Origin: Candidatus Avelusimicrobium fimicolum
Lineage (GTDB): Bacteria; Elusimicrobiota; Elusimicrobia; Elusimicrobiales; Elusimicrobiaceae
Length of the DNA stretch: 6,712 nucleotides
Direction: 5' to 3'
NCBI GenBank assembly: GCA_900541355.1
Contig: UQJU01000068.1
Location: forward strand, 1-6,712
A program made the position numbers and the translations under genes. Below are positions 1 through 5,296 of this stretch, piece by piece. The notes under the pieces were generated by a model that was not told the origin of the DNA, searched no databases, and was given only the letters and a program-made list of their open reading frames with translations. Every line of letters starts with the position of its first letter. Position 1 is the stretch's first letter.

Positions 1-2025
1 CCGCCGTTAAAGGCGGGCGAAGTTTTTGTCCGGCAAGATTTATCTCCCCGTTTTACGGGTGAAGTTCCGGTGCGTGCGGCGGGAGTGGTTGTCCCCGTAT
101 TTTCGCTGCGCAGTAAGGATGGTTGTGGTGTAGGCGATTTCGGCGACTTAAAAAAATTAGCAGATTGGACGCAAAAAACGGGACAAAAGGTAATTCAAAT
201 TTTACCCCTAAACGATACCACGCTTACGCACACTTGGCAGGATTCTTACCCATATAATGCCGTCAGTGTGTATGCGTTGCACCCATTGTATGCGGATGTG
301 CGCCTTTTGCCTGGCGGTAATAAATCTCTGGAAAAGGAGCGCAAAGAAATAAATGAATTACCGCAGGTGGATTACGAAAGAACCCTGCAATTAAAATTGG
401 AATATTTAAAAAGGGCCTTTTTAACCGAAGGAAAAAAGATTTTATCTACGCCGCAGTTTCGCCGATTTTTTGCGCAAAATACGCATTGGCTGCCTGCATA
501 TGCTATGTTTTGCACCTTGCGGGACCATTATAAAACGGCGGATTTTTCCAAGTGGGGAAAATATGCCAAATTTTCGCATAACGATTTGGTGGCCTTTTGC
601 AAGCCGGGTGCCAAGGAATATGGCACGGTGTGTTTTTGGTATTATGTGCAATTTTTGCTCCATTGCCAACTAAGTGAGGCTGCCCGGTATGCCCGCCAAA
701 AAGGGATTATTTTAAAGGGGGATATTCCGATAGGAGTTTCTCCCAACAGTGCGGAAGCGTGGGCGGAGCCGCAACTCTTTTACCTAAACACGCAAGCGGG
801 TGCTCCGCCGGATGATTTTTCCGCCACAGGGCAAACTTGGGGGTTCCCTACTTACAATTGGGATGAAATGGCGCAAAACGGTTACCGTTGGTGGACTCGG
901 CGGTTGGTTCATATGGCGCAATATTTTGATGCGTACCGCATTGACCATGTATTGGGCTTCTTCCGCATTTGGCAAATTCCGTTGCACGCCGTACAGGGGC
1001 TTCTGGGGCAGTTTGCGCCCGCTTTGCCGATGAGTGCGGACGAAATAAAGGGTTACGGCCTGCCGTTTGATGATTCGTTTATTTGCCCGCACATTACGGC
1101 AGAAACGGTGCGGGAAGTGTTTGGCGATTTGGCGGAAAAAGTATCCAAAAAATATTTAGAGTTGAAAGCAGGAGAAAAATACCAATTAAAGCTTGAATAT
1201 TCTACCCAACGCCAAACGGAGCAGGCCTTTGTGGGCAAAACGGACGAAACGGCACAGCGGATAAAAGAAGGCCTTTTTGCTTTGGCGGCCAATGTGCTTT
1301 TTGTGCCGGACCATAAAGACCCGTCTAAATTTCACCCGCGTATTTCCGCGCTGACAAGTGAGCCCTACCGCTCTTTGTCCGTTGGCGAGCAACAGGCTTT
1401 TACGCGGCTCTATAACGACTATTTTTTTCACCGCCACAACGAATTTTGGAAGAACGGGGCGATGAAAAAACTCCCGGCTGTTACACAGGCTACGCGTATG
1501 CTGTGCTGTGCCGAGGACTTGGGGATGATTCCCGCCTGCGTGCCCGAGGTATTAAACAAGTTACAAATTTTGTCCTTGGAAATAGAGCGTATGCCCAAGC
1601 GGTTAGGCGAAACATTTGCCGACACGAAAAAATATCCGTATCTGTCGGTGGCTACGCCGTCCACGCACGATATGTCCGTACTGCGCAGTTGGTGGAAAGA
1701 GAAACGGGAAATAACTGCCCGCTTTTGGAGTGAGGTGTTGGGAAAAACAGGCGAAGCCCCCGCGGAATTGGACGGAAAAACGGCTGAGGAAATTCTGCGG
1801 CTCCACTTAAACAGCCCCTCTATGCTGGCGTTGATTTCGTACCAGGATTGGACCTCTATGGACGAAACCCTGCGTGCGCCGGACCCTGATGAGGAGCGTA
1901 TTAACGTACCCGCTAATCCGCGCCATTATTGGCGCTACCGTATGCCTATTACGCTTGAAAAACTGCTAGACCAAACGGCCTTTAACGATAAAATCAGGCA
2001 ATTAATTAAGGACGCAAACAGATAA
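1..2025 (+). CDS. malQ: 4-alpha-glucanotransferase (GH77, DPE2-type), 5'-truncated by window
   Basis: Disproportionating enzyme (amylomaltase, EC 2.4.1.25 family) that moves alpha-1,4-glucan segments between maltodextrins or on to glucose; cytoplasmic glycogen/maltose metabolism. The frame is open from base 1, so the GTG at 70 is almost certainly not the start: the gene runs in from upstream, and family members of this type carry N-terminal starch-binding CBM20 domains there (not visible). Counting the first in-window codon as residue 1, the GH77 barrel starts near 24 (AGVVVPVFSLRS). The catalytic triad is Asp315 in 'YRIDHVLGF' (nucleophile, codon 943-945), Glu505 in 'CAEDLGMIP' (acid/base, 1513-1515) and Asp557 in 'PSTHDMS' (stabiliser, 1669-1671). 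Nucleophile and acid/base are 190 residues apart, against about 47 in the short Thermus/E. coli enzymes as I recall them, which points to the large insertion of plant DPE2-like and Bacteroidetes-type MalQ. The TAA stop touches the terminator. Confidence 0.93.
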   Translation, partial: PPLKAGEVFVRQDLSPRFTGEVPVRAAGVVVPVFSLRSKDGCGVGDFGDLKKLADWTQKTGQKVIQILPLNDTTLTHTWQDSYPYNAVSVYALHPLYADVRLLPGGNKSLEKERKEINELPQVDYERTLQLKLEYLKRAFLTEGKKILSTPQFRRFFAQNTHWLPAYAMFCTLRDHYKTADFSKWGKYAKFSHNDLVAFCKPGAKEYGTVCFWYYVQFLLHCQLSEAARYARQKGIILKGDIPIGVSPNSAEAWAEPQLFYLNTQAGAPPDDFSATGQTWGFPTYNWDEMAQNGYRWWTRRLVHMAQYFDAYRIDHVLGFFRIWQIPLHAVQGLLGQFAPALPMSADEIKGYGLPFDDSFICPHITAETVREVFGDLAEKVSKKYLELKAGEKYQLKLEYSTQRQTEQAFVGKTDETAQRIKEGLFALAANVLFVPDHKDPSKFHPRISALTSEPYRSLSVGEQQAFTRLYNDYFFHRHNEFWKNGAMKKLPAVTQATRMLCCAEDLGMIPACVPEVLNKLQILSLEIERMPKRLGETFADTKKYPYLSVATPSTHDMSVLRSWWKEKREITARFWSEVLGKTGEAPAELDGKTAEEILRLHLNSPSMLALISYQDWTSMDETLRAPDPDEERINVPANPRHYWRYRMPITLEKLLDQTAFNDKIRQLIKDANR

Positions 2026-2056
2026 AAAAATCCCCCGGTTACTCCGGGGGATTTTT
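2026..2056. terminator. bidirectional intrinsic terminator between malQ and the pilin gene
   Basis: Perfect 13-bp stem (2026-2038 with 2044-2056) around a 5-nt loop TTACT. The arms read A5-T-C5-GG and CCG5-A-T5, so a GC-rich hairpin followed by a T run is presented on both strands. It starts right after the malQ TAA and ends right before the pilin TAG on the other strand, so it can end both convergent transcripts. Confidence 0.92.
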
Positions 2057-2515
2057 CTACTGCCAAACTTTATCCGTAGGCAAGTTTAAACTTTCGCAAA
2101 AGGTTTTATCTTTGTCCTCTTTATAGAAGCATTTTAGGGTATTGTCCGGCATATAGCCAATAGCATAACGAGTATTTATAGGTAAACGGTTAGCTAATGC
2201 TATGCCTTCAATATCGTTGCTGGCTGTGTTGAGGGACGCCCGGTAAGAAAAATACTTGCTTACTCTGCGTGGAACGCTGTGTACCGCGTCTGTTCCGGGG
2301 ATATCAATATCTAGATCGCGTAAGTCTGTGGTATAGTTTCCGTTAGACATAAAATAAACTTGGTTGGCTTGCCCAATGGTTTTGACTAGGGCTAGGGCTT
2401 CGGCCGCGCGGCTTTTCTCTACTGCTTTTTCGTACTGTGGCAGGGCGACGGCGGCTAAAATGCCGATAATTAGCACCACTACTAACAATTCTATTAATGT
2501 AAAACCTTTTTCCAT
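2057..2515 (-). CDS. type IV pilin / pseudopilin-like major subunit
   Basis: A 152-residue prepilin. It has a four-residue leader MEKG, then the class III signal FTLIELLVVVLIIG: prepilin peptidase would cut after Gly4, N-methylate Phe, and leave Glu at mature position 5. A hydrophobic helix (about residues 5-25) anchors the subunit in the inner membrane and forms the fibre core; the amphipathic helix continues through about 55 (QYEKAVEKSRAAEAL). The C-terminal globular part has two cysteines, C129 and C140, spaced as for the D-region disulfide. The start is ATG at 2513-2515, chosen because an AAGGAG ribosome binding site (plus strand 2521-2526) lies 5 nt upstream and the leader peptide fits. 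The frame stays open back to 2887, but those 124 codons lie in the structured leader and should not be annotated as protein. Exact role (pilus, secretion pseudopilus, DNA uptake) cannot be told; no assembly genes are nearby. Confidence 0.93.
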   Translation of the reverse strand: MEKGFTLIELLVVVLIIGILAAVALPQYEKAVEKSRAAEALALVKTIGQANQVYFMSNGNYTTDLRDLDIDIPGTDAVHSVPRRVSKYFSYRASLNTASNDIEGIALANRLPINTRYAIGYMPDNTLKCFYKEDKDKTFCESLNLPTDKVWQ

Positions 2516-2803
2516 ATTTTCTCCTTGTCTGCTTTTGGAAAAAGGCTCATTAAAAAACGGCTGCTTCCGTTGAGCCAAGTCTAGTAACCCAAACAGAAAC
2601 AGCCGTGGTTTATTGCCATCCGAAGATGGCAATAAACACTCGGCACAGCATATCCAAAGGATCAGTTTAGATATGTTGTGCCTAAAAACGACTGCTTTTG
2701 GACTAGACTTGTGCCGGCAGTTTTCAGCCAGCGCACCGGGTTCCTCACCCGGTTCCAAAAACAGAATTAAATTGTTGCAGGTCTTGCGGCTTGCGTGCGA
2801 CCT
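2516..2803 (-). promoter_or_regulatory. structured 5' leader of the pilin gene: candidate attenuator/riboswitch
   Basis: No coding gene is supported here. Read on the minus strand the leader offers these helices. P1: CUGUUUUUGG (2755-2764) with CCAAAAGCAG (2692-2701). Inside it P2: ACCGGGU/ACCCGGU (2747-2753 with 2735-2741) and P3: GCUGGC/GCCGGC (2727-2732 with 2713-2718). Together these make a three-way junction. A 13-bp hairpin follows with one A-C mismatch (2670-2682 with 2642-2654), then a perfect 13-bp hairpin capped by cUUCGg (2625-2637 with 2608-2620), then the intrinsic terminator hairpin. The P3-P1 junction strand AAGUCUAGU (2702-2710) is exactly complementary to ACUAGACUU (2577-2585) in the terminator loop. 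The UUCG cap, and the G-U pairs of P1, P3 and the terminator, exist only on minus-strand RNA, which fits a leader read towards the pilin. I do not recognise it as a known riboswitch class; the ligand is unknown. Confidence 0.7.
2552..2606 (-). terminator. intrinsic terminator inside the pilin leader (attenuator)
   Basis: On the minus strand ACGGCTGTTTCTGTT (2592-2606) pairs over 15 bp with AACGGAAGCAGCCGT (2557-2571), using two G-U wobbles that would be A-C mismatches on the plus strand. The loop is 20 nt and the stem runs into TTTTTT (2557-2552). It sits about 25 nt before the pilin ribosome binding site, so it would stop transcription before the gene. A rival hairpin GGCTCA (2571-2576) with TGAGCC (2544-2549), plus an inner ACGG/CCGT, uses the terminator's 3' arm and T run and could act as antiterminator. 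Confidence 0.72.
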
Positions 2804-2807
2804 TTTT

Positions 2808-2837
2808 ATTATCACAATCTTTTTGCCGCGTTGTCTT
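2808..2837 (-). promoter_or_regulatory. candidate promoter of the pilin leader
   Basis: On the minus strand a -10 GATAAT (2808-2813) carries the extended TGT just upstream (2814-2816). An AAGACA (2832-2837) lies 18 nt further as a weak -35. Transcription would begin near 2801-2803, immediately before the first leader hairpin (2799-2803 with 2779-2783). The extended -10 is reasonable and the -35 matches only 4 of 6 bases. Confidence 0.42.
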
Positions 2838-2855
2838 TCTAACCCAAATAGGGCT

Positions 2856-2884
2856 TTGACAAGGGGCACATCAAACGCTATTCT
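2856..2884 (+). promoter_or_regulatory. sigma-70-type promoter for the nitroreductase-like gene
   Basis: Perfect TTGACA -35 (2856-2861), 17-nt spacer, TATTCT -10 (2879-2884, 4 of 6). The start site would fall near 2890, only about 12 nt before the ATG at 2903 and just at the AAGGGGG ribosome binding site. It lies back to back with the pilin-leader promoter; the two -35 boxes are 18 nt apart. Confidence 0.6.
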
Positions 2885-2902
2885 CATAAAAAGGGGGAAA
2901 AT

Positions 2903-3505
2903 ATGGATAAAGTAAATTGTTTTCTTGAAGCGTTGAAAAGGCGGCGTTCGCGCTACGCGCTGACGAACGAGTGCCCGATATCGGATAAGGCCTTAACGGC
3001 CTTAATAGCGCAAGCAGTAAAACTGACGCCGAGTGCGTTTAATTCCCAGGGGGCGCGGGTAGTGCTTTTGCTAGGGGAAAAACACAAACTTTTTTGGCAA
3101 CTAACAAAAGATGCGTTAAAGAAAATCGTGCCGCCGGAAAAGTTCGCGCCCACACAGGAGAAAATCGCCTCGTTTGCGGCCGCGTATGGCACGGTATTAT
3201 TTTTTGAAGATTGGACAACGGTGGCAGATTTGCAGCAAAAATTCCCGACGTATAAGGATAATTTTCCGCTGTGGGCGTATCAGTCCAACGGTATGTTGGA
3301 ATTGGTGGTTTGGACGGGGCTTGCACAGGCGGGTATTGGCGCCAGTTTGCAGCATTATAATCCGCTAGTGGACGAAGCCGCAGCGCAAGCCTTTCATATT
3401 CCTAAAACGTGGAAACTCTTGGCGCAAATGCCGTTTGGCGTGTCCGTCGGCACGGACGGGGAGAAAACCTTTTTACCCCAATCGCGCTTACGTGTAGAAA
3501 AATAA
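2903..3505 (+). CDS. nitroreductase-family FMN oxidoreductase (Frm2/COG3560 type)
   Basis: A 200-residue flavoprotein-like oxidoreductase, the usual length for this branch of the nitroreductase fold, expected to be cytoplasmic, FMN-binding and NAD(P)H-using. Family landmarks seen in order: the RRRSRYAL phosphate-binding start (residues 13-20), TPSAFNSQ (42-49), the central FFEDWTTV (100-107), FPLWAYQSNGMLELVVWTGL (121-140), GIGASLQHYNP (144-154) and AQMPFG (174-179). These match the family related to yeast Frm2/Hbn1, studied mostly for redox or lipid-signal effects; the bacterial substrate is not known. The ATG at 2903 has AAGGGGG (2891-2897) 5 nt upstream. It is a single gene, divergent from the pilin unit, with its own promoter. 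No convincing terminator follows, only an A/T-rich inverted run just after the stop and then the first hairpin repeat. Confidence 0.87.
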   Translation: MDKVNCFLEALKRRRSRYALTNECPISDKALTALIAQAVKLTPSAFNSQGARVVLLLGEKHKLFWQLTKDALKKIVPPEKFAPTQEKIASFAAAYGTVLFFEDWTTVADLQQKFPTYKDNFPLWAYQSNGMLELVVWTGLAQAGIGASLQHYNPLVDEAAAQAFHIPKTWKLLAQMPFGVSVGTDGEKTFLPQSRLRVEK

Positions 3506-3528
3506 AAAGGTCGTTTTTTGATAACAAC

Positions 3529-3558
3529 AGATCCTAGACTACGACTTTCTAGGATGAC
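3529..3558 (-). repeat. hairpin repeat R, copy 1
   Basis: Format GTC + 8-bp stem + 9-nt loop + CT. Stem ATCCTAGA/TCTAGGAT is perfect, loop AAGTCGTAG. It is followed on its own strand by GTTGTT, a tail shared with the other AAGYCGTAG-loop copies. Confidence 0.8.
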
Positions 3559-3595
3559 TTTGTTAGATAACAACACGACAAACTGCCCAATCGGT

Positions 3596-3621
3596 AGGTC
3601 CTGAAACAAGTTCAGGACGAC
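3596..3621 (-). repeat. hairpin repeat R, copy 2 (short loop)
   Basis: Stem GTCCTGAA/TTCAGGAC is perfect, but the loop is only 5 nt (CTTGT), so the copy is 26 rather than 30 nt. The outer GTC and CT are kept. Confidence 0.65.
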
Positions 3622-3665
3622 GCTTCTATTTTTATAACAGCCTTGTTTTGTTGTGCTATTGTATT

Positions 3666-3695
3666 GTCATCCCCGAGGAATTTAGTCGGGGATCT
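3666..3695 (+). repeat. hairpin repeat R, copy 3
   Basis: Perfect stem ATCCCCGA/TCGGGGAT, loop GGAATTTAG, outer GTC and CT. It faces copy 4 (minus strand) across 29 nt. Confidence 0.8.
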
Positions 3696-3724
3696 GCCGT
3701 TTCGTAAGAAAACGACGCAACAAC

Positions 3725-3754
3725 GGATTCCCGACTACGGCTTTCGGGAATGAC
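3725..3754 (-). repeat. hairpin repeat R, copy 4
   Basis: Perfect stem ATTCCCGA/TCGGGAAT, loop AAGCCGTAG (one base from the loop of copy 1), ending CC, then the GTTGTT tail. Confidence 0.8.
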
Positions 3755-3772
3755 GACTTTATGAAAAAAGAG

Positions 3773-3811
3773 GTCATCCTGAACTGGTGGCCCGCAGGGT
3801 TTTCAGAATCT
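3773..3811 (+). repeat. hairpin repeat R, copy 5 (long-loop variant)
   Basis: Outer GTC and CT are kept and the stem ATCCTGAA/TTCAGAAT has one C-A mismatch, but the loop is 18 nt instead of 9. A diverged or composite copy. Confidence 0.55.
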
Positions 3812-3841
3812 ACTGATTGGATAGTGGTTGTTATCTAAAAG

Positions 3842-3871
3842 GTCATTTTGGAAGGTTTCTGTCCAAAATCT
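3842..3871 (+). repeat. hairpin repeat R, copy 6
   Basis: Perfect stem ATTTTGGA/TCCAAAAT with loop AGGTTTCTG. The loop is identical to that of copy 7 at 6482, while the stem differs at four positions with matching changes on the other arm. Confidence 0.8.
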
Positions 3872-3932
3872 CATCTTATTTGGTAGTGTATGTACGGGGG
3901 AAAATTTGCAGAGAAGTTGGATTTTATCCAAT

Positions 3933-3957
3933 AAAAAGCCCCCGGTTACCCGGGGGT
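3933..3957 (-). terminator. intrinsic terminator downstream of tRNA-Gln
   Basis: On the minus strand CCCCCGG (3950-3956), a GTAA tetraloop (GNRA type) and CCGGGGG (3939-3945), then C and TTTTT (3937-3933). It starts 9 nt after the tRNA 3' end. Its core resembles the malQ terminator: both contain CCCCCGGTTAC on the plus strand. Confidence 0.88.
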
Positions 3958-3964
3958 TGTAAAG

Positions 3965-4035
3965 TTTCCGGACTAGGACTCGAACCTAGAATGACTGGAC
4001 CAAAACCAGTAGTGATACCATTTCACCATCCGGAA
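3965..4035 (-). tRNA. tRNA-Gln, anticodon TTG
   Basis: A 71-nt cloverleaf on the minus strand. Acceptor TTCCGGA/TCCGGAA is 7 bp with discriminator A at 3965; D arm GTG/CAC; anticodon stem ACTGG/CCAGT with loop TTTTGGT, so the anticodon is TTG and reads CAA (and CAG by wobble or modification); 4-nt variable loop CATT; T arm CTAGG/CCTAG with loop TTCGAGT. The 3' CCA is not encoded (ACT follows), so it must be added enzymatically. It lies 57 nt downstream of spoVG on the same strand with no clear promoter of its own or terminator between them, so read-through from the spoVG unit is possible; the terminator at 3933-3957 would end both. Confidence 0.94.
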
Positions 4036-4092
4036 GTAAATTGTTTCATCACAGCTTAAGCGAGATGAATAACGGAAAATCTGTGCTGAACC

Positions 4093-4404
4093 CTATTGTG
4101 CATCTTTATTGTAGCCTGAACTTTCTTCTTGCGTTTTTCCTACGGATTGGTTTTTTAATTCTTCCTCGTAGGCTTTCAATATATTCTCTTCCAGGTATTC
4201 CCGAAACTCTTGGTTAATGGGGTGAACCATATCCTTGTGGGTTCCATCGGGTAACTTGCGGGAAGGCATACAAAGAAAAACGCCGTTTGTCCCTTCTACA
4301 ATTTTCATATTACGAACAACGAAGGCATCGTCAAAAGTTACACTTGCAAATGCTTTTAAGCGCTCTTCGCCCATCAGATGTATTCTGACTTCCGTTATTT
4401 TCAT
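4093..4404 (-). CDS. spoVG: SpoVG family nucleic-acid-binding regulator
   Basis: A 103-residue protein matching SpoVG nearly end to end: MKITEVRIHL start, LKAFASVTFDDAFVVRNMKIVEG (residues 16-38), GVFLCMPSRKLPDG (41-54), DMVHPIN (58-64), then a charged helix and a loose hydrophilic tail (83-103). Despite the name the family is wide outside spore formers and has been reported to bind DNA and RNA as a global regulator; the targets here are unknown. The ATG at 4404 is supported by AGGAG (plus strand 4413-4417) 8 nt upstream and by the canonical N-terminus. It is last in the MORN-ispE-spoVG unit, and its first 74 nt, along with its ribosome binding site, lie inside the ispE frame. Residues 24-26 (FDD) and 43-54 are typical conserved positions, so the copy looks intact. 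Confidence 0.94.
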   Translation of the reverse strand: MKITEVRIHLMGEERLKAFASVTFDDAFVVRNMKIVEGTNGVFLCMPSRKLPDGTHKDMVHPINQEFREYLEENILKAYEEELKNQSVGKTQEESSGYNKDAQ

Positions 4405-5296
4405 CTTTTAAACTCCTATGAAATGTCGTAAAGAAAACTATCCGTTCTTTATTTTGTATTTTGCTTACCAAATTTTTTGCATCCTTTTCAGTTTCAACTA
4501 AAGCAAAAACCGTGGAGCCAGAACCGGACATCAAAACTGCATCTGTATTTGTTTTTCTCAAATCAAGCAGCACATTTCGTACAGAGTTTGTAAAAGGAAC
4601 AACGCATTCCTCCAACCGGTTGAATAAACAATCTTTCCAAAGGGTCAAAGGACTTGCACATCTAATGTATGTTATTAATTTATCTAATTTTGAGATATTT
4701 GTCAAGACTTCTTCTTTTTGCGGGAGTCTCAGCCGCGCAAAAACGCCCTTCGTAGGCACAACGGTATTGGGGTAGGCAAGCACCAAAAAAGGCAACCGGC
4801 CCGCCGCAGGCACAGGGGTTAATTTCTCGCCGATACCCTCGCCTTTTAAAAAGGTGTCCTCGTACATAAAAAGCGGTACGTCTGCACCCAGTTTAGCGGC
4901 AATACCCAAAAGTTCGTTTTTATCCTTTTTAAAAATTTCGCATAAGGCCAGCAACACGCCCGCCGCGTCCGAGGAGCCACCGCCTAAGCCCGCCCCGGTG
5001 GGGGTGTGTTTATCCAGCGTCATTTTGATTTTGGCGTTTAAACGGTAATGCGTCAAAAAGGCTTGCGCCGCCCGCCAAACCAGGTTGCTTTCGTCCGCGC
5101 GCAGCAGCGAGCCGACGGGGCCTGTTAAGGTGAGGGAAATTTCTGTTTTTTCGGCAGGTTCGGCTTCTACCGTTAAAGTATCGCCTATATTAATTTTGGC
5201 AAACAACGTGGCGAGTTCGTGGTATCCGTTGGGGAGTTTTCCGGTGACCTCCAAAAACAAATTTACTTTGGCCGGGCAAAAGCGGGTGATTTTCAT
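4331..5296 (-). CDS. ispE: 4-diphosphocytidyl-2-C-methyl-D-erythritol kinase
   Basis: GHMP-fold kinase of the MEP (non-mevalonate) isoprenoid pathway. It phosphorylates the 2-hydroxyl of CDP-methylerythritol with ATP in the cytoplasm. In the 321-residue product: CPAKVNLFL with the substrate-contacting Lys10 and Asn12 (residues 7-15), NGYHEL (23-28), the glycine-rich ATP loop PTGAGLGGGSSDAA (99-112), GADVPLF with the expected catalytic Asp139 (137-143), and the third GHMP motif MSGSGSTVFAL (256-266). Family members are usually about 280-300 residues and homology should end near residue 295 (FFTTFHRSL). The last 25 or so residues are read from the spoVG ribosome binding site and gene start in another frame and look like a tail without function. 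The ATG overlaps the TGA of the upstream gene as ATGA, so translation is probably coupled. Confidence 0.95.
   Translation of the reverse strand: MKITRFCPAKVNLFLEVTGKLPNGYHELATLFAKINIGDTLTVEAEPAEKTEISLTLTGPVGSLLRADESNLVWRAAQAFLTHYRLNAKIKMTLDKHTPTGAGLGGGSSDAAGVLLALCEIFKKDKNELLGIAAKLGADVPLFMYEDTFLKGEGIGEKLTPVPAAGRLPFLVLAYPNTVVPTKGVFARLRLPQKEEVLTNISKLDKLITYIRCASPLTLWKDCLFNRLEECVVPFTNSVRNVLLDLRKTNTDAVLMSGSGSTVFALVETEKDAKNLVSKIQNKERIVFFTTFHRSLKDENNGSQNTSDGRRALKSICKCNF

Larger units (their letters stand above)
3506..3932. other. gene-free region packed with hairpin repeats
   Basis: No reading frame here has a credible start, ribosome binding site or recognisable protein. The stretch is largely six copies of a short palindromic repeat in both orientations, separated by 20-50 nt of A/T-rich spacer. 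After the last copy, 3872-3932 shows nothing I can name. Confidence 0.75.

Noticed and set aside
70..72. GTG as the malQ start codon
   Set aside because: The frame is open to base 1, no ribosome binding site precedes the GTG, and DPE2-type enzymes have further N-terminal domains.
2577..2710. Integron attC site or invertible element built on the AAGTCTAGT inverted repeats
   Set aside because: The core-site consensus fails on one side and there is no integrase or recombinase; the pairing is explained by leader RNA.
2735..2764. Cobalamin riboswitch core
   Set aside because: GGAACCGGGTGAGGAACCCGG looked faintly like the conserved core, but the remaining consensus boxes are missing and the helices fit the local three-way junction better.
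2516..2887. A 124-residue N-terminal extension of the pilin
   Set aside because: It has no ribosome binding site at 2887, reads through RNA hairpins and a terminator, and a correct prepilin leader with AAGGAG starts at 2515.
3529..3871. CRISPR array
   Set aside because: Copies alternate orientation, vary in stem sequence and have irregular spacers; no cas genes.
3817..4059. An 80-residue plus-strand open frame
   Set aside because: It runs antisense through the tRNA and its terminator and includes repeat copy 6; no ribosome binding site or family.
4045..4069. Inverted repeat TTCATC/GATGAA with GCTTAAGC as a spoVG terminator
   Set aside because: The stem is interrupted and no T run follows on either strand, so termination is not supported.
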